Positions 17,895 to 25,971 of a stretch of DNA of 64,000 bases are shown piece by piece. Within the stretch, counting starts at the first letter, position 1; every line of letters begins with the position of its first letter. A program made the position numbers and the translations under genes. Origin of the DNA: DASSBR01 sp035688265 (GTDB lineage: Bacteria > Pseudomonadota > Gammaproteobacteria > Natronospirales > DASSBR01); the NCBI GenBank assembly GCA_035688265.1, contig DASSNE010000058.1:62001-126000 (forward strand), read 5' to 3'. The notes below the pieces were generated by a model. The model saw only the letters and a program-made list of their open reading frames with translations. It had not been told where the DNA came from and did not search any database.

Positions 17895-17922
17895 GGACCG
17901 GGCGCCACTCGGCGCCCGGTCC
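17895..17922 (-). other. Intercistronic hairpin between TBDR1 and S12-1
   Basis: GGACCGGGCGCC (17895-17906), loop ACTC, and GGCGCCCGGTCC (17911-17922) make a 12-bp perfect stem. It lies in the gap between the TBDR1 stop and the downstream hydrolase start and has no T-run after it on the minus strand. It more likely protects the 3' end of the receptor message or attenuates downstream expression than fully terminates. Confidence 0.7.
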
Positions 17923-17943
17923 ACAGTCCGATAGTGAGCGAAG

Positions 17944-20900
17944 TTAGAATCTCACCTGAATTTCACCGTAGACGAAGCGGCTGTAAACGCCGTAGTCCAG
18001 TGCGGCAACATTGCCATAACCATCCTGGTTGCCTTTCGGCGTCTGGCCAAAGATGTTGTTGACGCCCAGGCTGAAGGTCGTGTTCCAGTCGGTATCGTAG
18101 CTCAGATGCAGGTCAAACCAACTCAGTGCGTCACGATGGTTGGTGGACAAAGAGTTGTTCTCCATATTCGGATTGGAACAGAACCCCAGGTTGGCCAGGC
18201 TGATCGGCTGCCCATCCTTGGCATCCGAGCAGGTACCGGTGAAGCCACTGAAATAGTGCCCGACGAGCGCGGCCGAGAACGGGCCGTAGCTGTAATCCAG
18301 GCTGGCAAACGCCTTCAGCCTCGGAATCGTTCCATAGTCCAGGTCGCCTACAAGGCTGGTGATCGCAACCGTACCATCCGGCCGCGGCTGATATTCCTTG
18401 TAGAAATTGACGCGTGTGGCGTTCAGTTCAATCCGGAACTGTCCGAACGAGGTCATGGGGAAACGATAGTTCGCATCCAGATCCAGACCGGCGGTCTTGG
18501 TCTTACCGATGTTGGCTGACGTCACGTGAATCTGCGTGATGTTGCCGTTGCCAGCGCGATGGACGAGAGCACAGAACTGCGGCAACCCCTGCTTGTAGCA
18601 GTAGTCGAGGATGTTCTGCGCAGAGAACGAAGCGATCTCCTGGGTCAGATCGATAATGTAGTAATCGAGGCTGACGTCAAAGCCCGGCAGATATGATGGG
18701 CTGTAAACGAAACCCAGCGTCTTGGAGGTCGACGTCTCAGGCTGCAGATCAAGGTTGCCGGAGTAGATGCCGGTCGTTTGCGCTTGCTTTTGAGTGTAAG
18801 TCGATGCGACCCCGGCTGCGTTACAGTTGCTGACAGTCTCAGCGGGCGTACCCTTCGCGCCATAATTCGAGCATGGATCGGTGATGTACGGGTAACCGAT
18901 CGACGGGGGTTGAAAGAGGTCCGACAAGTCAGCCGCTCTGAATCCCTGCGCATAGCTGCCGCGGATCGCCAAGTCCCTGATCGGCTGATACTTGATGCCG
19001 ACGCGGGAATTGGTCGTGCTGCCGAAGGTACTGTAATCCTCGTAACGGCTCGCGACATCTATGCCGAGATATTCGGCACCTGGAAGATTGCTGAGCAGCG
19101 GAACATTGAACTCGGCATAAACGGAGTCGATGTTGTATTCGCCCGACAGAGTTCTGGCCGCTGTCATCTGACGGCGGTTCGGGATGTTGAGGCCCGGCGG
19201 AATCGACGACCCGGAGATGTTGCGATACTGGTAACCGGCCGCGAAACCAAGGCCACCGGCAGGCAGATCGACCAGGTTGGAAGTCGAAATATCGGCGTCG
19301 ATAACTCGTGTGTCCTTTTCTTGCAGTGCGGAGACCGCATAAGCCTGCATGATGTAATTCACCATTTCAGGCGTCCAGGAACCCTTGCCGTCGACACCCT
19401 GACCACCGAAGACATTCAACGGTACGCAACCCGGGATATTTGGGCAGTTCGGATCAGTCGCCAGCGAGACACCAAGGTTGCTGTCCAGATTGGTTTCGCC
19501 GCTTTTGAGTCTGTTGGCCGCATAAATGTAGTCGACGTCCCAGTCCCACAGTGTCGAACCCGAGGTAAAGCCGCCTTCCAGACCCCCTTCGAATCGCTCC
19601 GTGCGGGAATCGTCAAAGCCCACACGTATGCCGGCTTCGTTGGTGGTGCGGTAAATCGCCTGCAGCGTACCGCTATTCAAATAGACGGGCGTGCCATCCG
19701 GCGCCGTGGCGACCTGCACCGGCGAGCCGTTGACCAACCTGAAACCGAACGGATTGCCGTTGCTGTTGGGCCCAATATCCAGGCCGGTACGAGTGAAGTA
19801 GATCAGGTCAGCGTCGAGCGGCCGGTTCGTCTGCCGGTCATTGTAGAGCGCGCTCATGTTGAACGTGATCGACGGCGTGATGTTGTAACTTCCTTCTGCG
19901 TAGAAGTTCTTGATGTTCTGGTTGAACGTGATCGGAATCTTTTGTGAACCTGCGATATAGCGGTCGGCATCCGAAAACTTGTGGAAATCGGCAGCACTCG
20001 TGCCCGACGTAAGAGGCGTCTTTGCCAGAGCGCAGTACGGAATGTAGTACGTCGTGTCGTTATAAGTGATCGGCGAATCCGGGCACTGCGCCGATGTCAG
20101 GCCGGTATAAGGTGCTGGCGAATTACCGGGCTTGGTCGGATCGCCGTCAGTCGGGGCATAGAAAAAGAACGTGCCTTCCGGCGTTGCAACACCGCCGCGA
20201 CTATGCTTGAAAACCGCCGGCGTCGTCGAGAATTCACGGTCCAGCGCAGGAATGGCATTGGCCGTCAGGTACGACGTGTCGAACAGGAAGTGACCCCAGT
20301 CACCCGACTTGCCGATGGAGGCGTCGTAGTGCTGCGTCTGGCCGTCCCAGTCGCCGGTCTTGGGACCATTGGCGATGCCGTAATAGGCGGACACCTGCGC
20401 ACCATTCATGTTTTTCTTGGTAATGATATTGATCACACCGGCGATCGCATCGGCGCCGTAAACGGCTGACGCACCGTCCTGCAGGATCTCAATGTGATCG
20501 ACGATGGAAATCGGAATCTGATTCAGGTCGACGTACCCGCCGAAGCTTGACGGCATGCGCTTGCCATTGAGCAGAACCAGCAGTCGATTGCTGCCGAGGT
20601 AGCGCAGATTAACCTGCGCCGAACCGTTGCCATAATAGGAACCCTGGGCCGGGCCCTGCACGAATCCCACCGACGTCATGTTGTCCAGCAACTGGCCGAT
20701 GTCCTTGAAGCCGCTGTTTTCGATCTCCTCATGAGAAATTCGCGTGATAGGCTGCGAAGTCACCATGCTGGTGCGCTTGATATGCGAACCGGTGACCGAG
20801 ATCGTGCCCAGATTCTGACTCTGGTCCTGATTCTGATCATTCGTGTTCGCGTTGCCGTTTGCCGCCAAGGCCGGCGCGGCCAGCGCCGCGGTGACAAGGC

Positions 20901-20949
20901 CCGCGAGCACGTATCGCGCAGCGCGGTTTAATCCGGATCGACCCTTCAT
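17944..20949 (-). CDS. TonB-dependent outer-membrane receptor 1
   Basis: A 1001-residue receptor with signal peptide (ARYVLAGLVTAALAAPALA), a TonB-box-like segment GTISVTGS, plug domain (ENSGFKDIGQLLDNM, VLLNGKRMPSSFGGYVDLNQ, YGADAIAGVINIITKKN) and a 22-strand-type barrel ending YGEIQVRF. The long barrel and missing iron-uptake neighbours suggest a nutrient receptor for peptides or oligosaccharides. The strong GAGGAG site fixes the start. Operator 3 lies about 215 bp upstream, and a divergent permease-esterase operon is on the other side. Its partner downstream is an S12 hydrolase, as for TBDR2. Confidence 0.92.
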   Translation of the reverse strand: MKGRSGLNRAARYVLAGLVTAALAAPALAANGNANTNDQNQDQSQNLGTISVTGSHIKRTSMVTSQPITRISHEEIENSGFKDIGQLLDNMTSVGFVQGPAQGSYYGNGSAQVNLRYLGSNRLLVLLNGKRMPSSFGGYVDLNQIPISIVDHIEILQDGASAVYGADAIAGVINIITKKNMNGAQVSAYYGIANGPKTGDWDGQTQHYDASIGKSGDWGHFLFDTSYLTANAIPALDREFSTTPAVFKHSRGGVATPEGTFFFYAPTDGDPTKPGNSPAPYTGLTSAQCPDSPITYNDTTYYIPYCALAKTPLTSGTSAADFHKFSDADRYIAGSQKIPITFNQNIKNFYAEGSYNITPSITFNMSALYNDRQTNRPLDADLIYFTRTGLDIGPNSNGNPFGFRLVNGSPVQVATAPDGTPVYLNSGTLQAIYRTTNEAGIRVGFDDSRTERFEGGLEGGFTSGSTLWDWDVDYIYAANRLKSGETNLDSNLGVSLATDPNCPNIPGCVPLNVFGGQGVDGKGSWTPEMVNYIMQAYAVSALQEKDTRVIDADISTSNLVDLPAGGLGFAAGYQYRNISGSSIPPGLNIPNRRQMTAARTLSGEYNIDSVYAEFNVPLLSNLPGAEYLGIDVASRYEDYSTFGSTTNSRVGIKYQPIRDLAIRGSYAQGFRAADLSDLFQPPSIGYPYITDPCSNYGAKGTPAETVSNCNAAGVASTYTQKQAQTTGIYSGNLDLQPETSTSKTLGFVYSPSYLPGFDVSLDYYIIDLTQEIASFSAQNILDYCYKQGLPQFCALVHRAGNGNITQIHVTSANIGKTKTAGLDLDANYRFPMTSFGQFRIELNATRVNFYKEYQPRPDGTVAITSLVGDLDYGTIPRLKAFASLDYSYGPFSAALVGHYFSGFTGTCSDAKDGQPISLANLGFCSNPNMENNSLSTNHRDALSWFDLHLSYDTDWNTTFSLGVNNIFGQTPKGNQDGYGNVAALDYGVYSRFVYGEIQVRF

Positions 20950-21401
20950 TTCTTTATCTCCTCAACAACAGATACGAAAAATCTGCGTGATTTATCCAGC
21001 TCTGTTGCACATGGCCGACAGAGCGCCGCTCGACAAGCTCTTGTTTATAAGACATTTTTCCTGCGTTGGCTGAATCTGATACATTTTTGCCAATCGCCTA
21101 TTGCCCGATAATAGGCGAGCCGCAGGCAAAGTGAATGACGAAAATCGCCATAGGGTATACCCGGCAGCTATAGGGCTCAAACGAAACGGTGCGCGCCCGC
21201 GGCGGCATGGAGAGGCGGGGGGGGACCGCCGAAGGCGCGCACCGGTCCGTAAAACGGTGCGCAATATGTAGCAAATCCCGCCGCGCAAAACCAATGCGAA
21301 AAAAGCAATAGGGGATGCTTTATGGCTATGGACTTGCCACCTGCCCCGTTTACACATAGGCTGCCGGAACGCTATTTTTCGGATCAGATGAGGTCAGGCC
21401 T
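20950..21401. other. 452-bp divergent regulatory region between TBDR1 and APC1
   Basis: No credible gene is seen. The region holds operator 3 (21156-21172), an adjoining ATAGGGTATACCC (21150-21162), and a long inverted repeat: CGGTGCGCGCC (21187-21197) with GGCGCGCACCG (21234-21244), nested around GGCGG/CCGCC and an eight-G run. A second AAACGGTGCGC lies near 21253. The hairpin is on the APC1 side and could be a leader structure or a repeat. GAGG about eight bases before the TTG at 21402 serves APC1. Confidence 0.6.
21156..21172. promoter_or_regulatory. Palindromic operator 3, between TBDR1 and APC1
   Basis: TATACCCGGCAGCTATA matches the TATAGC-N5-GCTATA pattern with one arm mismatch (C for G). 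It is the weakest of the four sites and lies about 215 bp from the TBDR1 start and 238 bp from the APC1 start, so both messages would have longer leaders than at the other sites. Confidence 0.6.
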
Positions 21402-22754
21402 TTGTCAGCTCAGCCACAATCGATAGCTCAAGCCGCGGCCGCGCCGCACCAGTTGTCCCGCCGGCTCGGTCTCGGCGCCGCGATCGCGATTCTGGTGGGC
21501 GCCGTGATCGGCAGCGGCATCTTTCGGGTGCCGTCCGTCGTCGCGCTCAATACCGGCAGCCTCAGCGGCATCGCCGCGGTCTGGATCGTCGGCGGCGCCA
21601 TCGCGCTGTTCGGCTCGCTGTCGATCGCCGAGCTGTCGGCACTCTACCCCGGTACCGGCGGTATATATGTGTATCTGCGCGAGGTTTACGGGCGACCGCT
21701 GGCATTTCTGTTCGGCTGGATGTGGCTGCTGACGGAGCCGATCGCCTGGGCGGCGCTGGCGCTGGTGTTCGCCGAGTATCTTGCGAGCGTGGTGCCGATG
21801 TCGCTGACGGCGACGCACGCAGTCGCGGCGCTGATCATATTGATTGTGGGTGCCGCCCAATATCGTTCGGTGGCGTTGGGCGCCGCCATTCAGAATATTT
21901 CCACCGCCGGCAAACTGCTCGCGCTGGTTGCGTTGAGTATCGTGATCTTCGCGCTCAGCAGCAGCGGCGGCGCATACACGCAGCCGACGCTGATCACGCA
22001 CACCTCCGCCGCCGGCTGGGGCGTCGCGCTGATCGCGGTACTGTGGGCCTATGACGGCTGGCAGAACCTGACGCTGATCGCTGGCGAGATTCGCCGCCCG
22101 GAACGCAACATGCCGATTGCGCTGGTCGCCGGCACACTGATCGTCATCGCGGCCTACCTGATTACCAACGCCGCCTATCTGGATGCGCTGACGGTGCCGC
22201 AGGTGGCGCAATCGAAGTCGGTGGCCGCCGATGCGATGATCGCGGTGGTCGGGCGCGCCGGCGGCGCGGTGATCGCGGCGCTGGTGATGCTGTCCACCTT
22301 CGGTTCGCTGAACGGCAACATGATGTCCGGCTCGCGCGTATATTTCGCGATGGCCGAGGACAGGCTGTTTTTCAGCGTCATCGGCAAGGTGCATCCGCGC
22401 TTTGGGACCCCCTACATCGCGATCGCCTTCTCGACGGTCCTCGCCGCGTGCTACGTGATGATGCGCGACTTCCAGGAACTGACGGAAGCGTACGTGCTGG
22501 GCGTGTGGCCCTTCCTGGCGCTCTGCGTCGCCGGCGTCTGGTGGCTGCGCAAAAAGCGCCCCGACCTCAAGCGCCCGTACAAGGCGTTCGGTTATCCGGT
22601 GATTCCGGCGCTGTTCTTCATCGCGACGCTGGCCGTGATCGCCAATGCACTGGTGACGCAGACGGCGTCGGCCGCGCTGAGCCTCGGCATCACGCTGATC
22701 GGTATACCTATTTATTTCATCTGGATCTACTTCACGCGCCGAACCACCGCGTAA
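21402..22754 (+). CDS. APC family amino acid permease 1 (LAT/SteT-like)
   Basis: A 450-residue permease with about 12 membrane segments. The unwound first segment GAVIGSGIFRVPS is the amino-acid-binding signature, and YPGTGGIYVYLREVYGRPLAF and WAYDGWQNL match L-type amino acid transporters. It begins with TTG at 21402, supported by GAGG eight bases upstream. Its stop overlaps the esterase ATG by one base (TAATG). It is closely related to APC3 at 39173. In this setting it would import amino acids or small peptides released outside the inner membrane; whether it prefers D- or L-forms is unknown. Confidence 0.88.
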   Translation: MSAQPQSIAQAAAAPHQLSRRLGLGAAIAILVGAVIGSGIFRVPSVVALNTGSLSGIAAVWIVGGAIALFGSLSIAELSALYPGTGGIYVYLREVYGRPLAFLFGWMWLLTEPIAWAALALVFAEYLASVVPMSLTATHAVAALIILIVGAAQYRSVALGAAIQNISTAGKLLALVALSIVIFALSSSGGAYTQPTLITHTSAAGWGVALIAVLWAYDGWQNLTLIAGEIRRPERNMPIALVAGTLIVIAAYLITNAAYLDALTVPQVAQSKSVAADAMIAVVGRAGGAVIAALVMLSTFGSLNGNMMSGSRVYFAMAEDRLFFSVIGKVHPRFGTPYIAIAFSTVLAACYVMMRDFQELTEAYVLGVWPFLALCVAGVWWLRKKRPDLKRPYKAFGYPVIPALFFIATLAVIANALVTQTASAALSLGITLIGIPIYFIWIYFTRRTTA

Positions 22755-23872
22755 TGTGCCCGCGCAACCGGCTCCGCCTCCTGGTTGCGCTGGGCGCGGT
22801 GGCGCTGGCCGCGCAAGCCGCGGCCGGCACGCGCTTTATCAAGGCCGACAATCCGGACTTCGTCTACGCCGGGCGCATCGACTTTTCGAACCGCCAGGCG
22901 CCGCGGTTCTATTGGGCCGGCGACGCCGCGACGATCGGCTTTACCGGCAGCACCCTCGCCGTCGTGCTGGATAACGCCGCCGGCGACACCTATTTCGATG
23001 TCATTATTGATGGCGACGGCGCACACCGACACGTCATCCATTGCCGCAAGGGGCGGCATAGCTATGTCGTCGCGCGACATCTGACAGACGCACGCCACAC
23101 GGCGAAAATTCTTCGCCGCGTCGATCCGACGTTTTCGGTCAGCGAGTTCGAAGGCATCGAGATCGGGCCGCACGCGTCGGTCTTTCGTCCGGCAATCCGG
23201 CATCCTCTCGCGATCGAGTTCTACGGCGACTCGATCACCTCCGGTTACGGCGTGCTCGACACCTCCCGTCATCACAATGCCGACCCGGCCATGATGGACA
23301 GCTATCTGTCCTATGCCGCGATCACGGCGCGCCATTTTCATGCCGACTACCGCAGCATCTCGCTGAGCGGCATCGGCATCCTGAAGAGCTGGTTCCCGCT
23401 GACGATGCCGCAGATGTACGATCGCCTGAACCCGCGCGACCCGGCAAGCCACTGGAACTTCTCGAAGTGGACGCCGGACATCGTCGTCATCAACCTGCTC
23501 CAGAACGATTCCTGGCTGTTGCCGCGGGAGCAGCACCCGCCGTCGAAAGAACAGATCATCAGCGCGTACATGAACTTCGTCGCGTCGCTGCGGCGCCATT
23601 ACCCACACGCGTTTTTTATCTGCATGTTGGGCGACATGGACATCACGAAAGCCGGCTCGCCGTGGCCCGGGTACGTGAAGGCAGCCGTACGGCGGTTGAA
23701 GGCAGGTGGCGTCGAACGTATCGACACGCTGATCGTCCCGTACAAGGCGACGTCGGGCCATCCGGATGTCGCCGAACAAAAGGCAATGGCTAAAACGCTT
23801 ATCGATAAAATCGATAGCACCGTCATTCCTGTGAAGGCAGGATTCCAGTCGGCTAGTCCGCCGCTCCCGTAA
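22754..23872 (+). CDS. Exported SGNH/GDSL esterase, carbohydrate esterase family 2-like
   Basis: A 372-residue protein with a short signal peptide (LLVALGAVALAAQAAAG), an N-terminal jelly-roll domain (about 30-145) and an SGNH domain whose nucleophile is Ser160 in FYGDSITSGYG; LLQND supplies the oxyanion Asn and GHPD near residue 336 the catalytic His. This two-domain layout matches CE2 deacetylases. By context it could remove O-acetyl groups from MurNAc or from a chitin-type sugar. The last 17 or so codons are read from a GTCATTCC-type repeat, and the end overlaps APC2 by 20 bp tail to tail. Confidence 0.8.
   Translation: MCPRNRLRLLVALGAVALAAQAAAGTRFIKADNPDFVYAGRIDFSNRQAPRFYWAGDAATIGFTGSTLAVVLDNAAGDTYFDVIIDGDGAHRHVIHCRKGRHSYVVARHLTDARHTAKILRRVDPTFSVSEFEGIEIGPHASVFRPAIRHPLAIEFYGDSITSGYGVLDTSRHHNADPAMMDSYLSYAAITARHFHADYRSISLSGIGILKSWFPLTMPQMYDRLNPRDPASHWNFSKWTPDIVVINLLQNDSWLLPREQHPPSKEQIISAYMNFVASLRRHYPHAFFICMLGDMDITKAGSPWPGYVKAAVRRLKAGGVERIDTLIVPYKATSGHPDVAEQKAMAKTLIDKIDSTVIPVKAGFQSASPPLP
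23821..23850. repeat. GTCATTCCTG repeat inside the esterase 3' end
   Basis: CGTCATTCCTGTGAAGGCAG plus GATTCCAGTC copies the inner unit of the element at 7166-7195. Here it is translated as the C-terminal tail of the SGNH esterase and lies at the convergent junction with APC2. Confidence 0.65.
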
Positions 23873-25214
23873 CGCGGTGCGAACCAACGCCGATAGCGCC
23901 AAACGGCCACGCCCCGTTCAACTTGGCCCATGCGAGAAACGCTACAATCCCGGCAGCGACCCAGATGCCGGACAAAACCAGCGACAGTGCCGTGGCGGAA
24001 AAGTAAACGAAAATCCACCCGACCGCGGCAATCACGCACGGCAGCGGGTACAGCCACTGCCGGTACGGTCGGTGCAAATCCGGGCGGCGGCGCCGCAGGA
24101 CGATCAGCGCGGCGATTTGCGCGAGCGACTGCACCAGCACGGAGGCCGCCAGCAGCATGTTGATGACTTCCGTCAGGTCGAAGAACGAGCCGATGGCAGT
24201 CACCACGCCCATTGCGAGCAGCGCAATGTGCGGAAAGTCGTGGCGGTGATGCAGGCGGCCGAAAGCCTTGAAGAAGACCTGGTCGCGCGCGGCGTAAAAC
24301 GGCACCCGCGAGCCGCCCAGCAATCCCGCGAAAACGGATGCGAACGCGGTCACCAGGATCAGCACGGTCACGATTGCCGCGGCGGTATAGCCCCAGGTGC
24401 GCTCCAGCACCAGTGAGCCGATCGACGACGCATGCGCAACCGTCTGCCACGGCACCACGCCCAGCACACCGATATTGAGGGCAAGGTACAGCAGCATGAT
24501 GGCGACGATCGCAATGACGATCGAGCGCGGCATCACCCGCCCCGGATCGCGCAGTTCGTCGCCCATGTACGCGCTGGTGTAATAGCCGAGGTAATCGTAG
24601 ACAGCGATGATCAGGCCACTGCCGAGTCCGGCCAGGAAACCCGCGCCGCCACCCGCGAAGTGAAACGCGAGGTGTGGATCGAAATGGCTGAAGCAGGCCG
24701 CGATGACGAGGCCGACGCTCGCCAGCATAATTATCCACAGCCCTGTCGTTATCCAGCGGACGGATTCGATGCGCCGGTACAGCGCGAGTACCACCAGCGC
24801 CGTGACGCCGACGCCGATCGCGCGTTGTGACCACCAGCCGAGGTGCGGGAAAAAGAAGCCGAGGTACTGCACCAGGCCGATTACACCGGTCGCCATGATC
24901 AGCGGAATCGTAAGCATCGCCGTCCAGATGAACAGGAACGGCATCAGCTTCCCGGTGCGATGCTCGAACGCCTCGCGCAGATAAAGGTAGGTGCCGCCGG
25001 CGCCGGGCAGTGCCGCGCCGAGTTCCGCCCAGACCAGGCCGTCCGCCATCGCCAGCAGGGCGCCGGCAATCCAGCCGATCATGGCTTGGGGACCGCCCAT
25101 CGTCGCGACCATGATCGGAATCGTGATGAACGGCCCGATGCCGCACATCTGCGTCATGTTGATCGCGGTCGCCGGCAGGAGCCCCAGCGTGCGGTGGAAT
25201 TTAGCGGCGGGCAA
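23853..25214 (-). CDS. APC family amino acid permease 2
   Basis: A 453-residue membrane protein with about 12 segments; INMTQMCGIGPFITIPIMVAT contains the segment-1 GxGPFI substrate-binding signature, followed by LPGAGGTYLYLREAF. It differs from the APC1/APC3 pair and is closer to a separate amino-acid transporter branch. The likely start is a TTG at 25214, within the last codons of the YkuD gene, so translation is coupled. It is the last gene of the TBDR2-S12-GGT-YkuD-APC2 operon and would bring in the amino acids or dipeptides freed by those periplasmic enzymes. Confidence 0.85.
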   Translation of the reverse strand: MPAAKFHRTLGLLPATAINMTQMCGIGPFITIPIMVATMGGPQAMIGWIAGALLAMADGLVWAELGAALPGAGGTYLYLREAFEHRTGKLMPFLFIWTAMLTIPLIMATGVIGLVQYLGFFFPHLGWWSQRAIGVGVTALVVLALYRRIESVRWITTGLWIIMLASVGLVIAACFSHFDPHLAFHFAGGGAGFLAGLGSGLIIAVYDYLGYYTSAYMGDELRDPGRVMPRSIVIAIVAIMLLYLALNIGVLGVVPWQTVAHASSIGSLVLERTWGYTAAAIVTVLILVTAFASVFAGLLGGSRVPFYAARDQVFFKAFGRLHHRHDFPHIALLAMGVVTAIGSFFDLTEVINMLLAASVLVQSLAQIAALIVLRRRRPDLHRPYRQWLYPLPCVIAAVGWIFVYFSATALSLVLSGIWVAAGIVAFLAWAKLNGAWPFGAIGVGSHRVTGAAD

Positions 25215-25947
25215 TCGTTTTAAGCTGCGCCACGGTGCCCTGGATAATGACCGGACGCTTGTCAGGCTCCAGCCACTTCAGCAGCTCGACCAGGTGCGCT
25301 TTCGATATGGCCGTGCAGCCGACCGTCGAGCCGTCCGGCCCAGGCCAGATATGAAAGAAAATGGCGCTCCCGCGGCCCTTGCGTATCGGGTTCATGTTGT
25401 AACGGATGACAATCATGTATTGATACGCGGGGACTAGTAACCGTTCGTACGACTTCCAGCGCGCGTCCGGGTCGCCGGTATATCTGACCCACTTGTTGTA
25501 ATCCGGCGAAGTCGTGTCGTCGATCCAGTAGTCGTTCTTCGTCGTCCTGGTGTACGGCATATCGACGCCGGCGGGTTTGGGCGCTGAGCCGAACGCGCGC
25601 CCGAGATAAAAAATGCCGGCGGGTGATTTGAGATCGCCCTCGTGCTTGTCGAGCGTAATCCCGCCACGGCCGACCACCGCCGGAATCTTTCCGATCACCT
25701 TTTTCCAATGACCACGTTTGAATGCATAGGCAACGAGCGACGCACGAGGCTTGTCTGCCGCCCGGACTGTTACCACTATGGCCTGGGAACTCTTGAATGA
25801 GTGATGCGCTTTTTGCAGCAGGTTCCGGATATAGGCCGCGTGATCGGCACTCGCCGCTGCGCTGTCGGCAACTGCGGCAGTGGAGACCAGGCCGGCGCAG
25901 GCGGTTAGCATGCAGGCTGCTGCGAATTTCAATAACCAACCGCGCAT
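25201..25947 (-). CDS. YkuD-type L,D-transpeptidase/carboxypeptidase domain protein
   Basis: A 248-residue exported protein. The YkuD catalytic core is visible as IFFHIWPGPDGSTVGCTAIS, giving His199 and nucleophile Cys211. The N-terminus has either a lipobox (MLTAC) or a cleavable signal ending AVADS. A GTG four codons upstream is possible, but GGTGAG fits the ATG at 25947. YkuD enzymes form or cut L,D bonds at the DAP residue of stem peptides. Set between GGT and an amino-acid permease, it may act as a peptidase on released muropeptides rather than as a wall cross-linker. Confidence 0.82.
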   Translation of the reverse strand: MRGWLLKFAAACMLTACAGLVSTAAVADSAAASADHAAYIRNLLQKAHHSFKSSQAIVVTVRAADKPRASLVAYAFKRGHWKKVIGKIPAVVGRGGITLDKHEGDLKSPAGIFYLGRAFGSAPKPAGVDMPYTRTTKNDYWIDDTTSPDYNKWVRYTGDPDARWKSYERLLVPAYQYMIVIRYNMNPIRKGRGSAIFFHIWPGPDGSTVGCTAISKAHLVELLKWLEPDKRPVIIQGTVAQLKTIARR

Positions 25948-25971
25948 CGTGTCGCTCACCAGGAACGCTTA

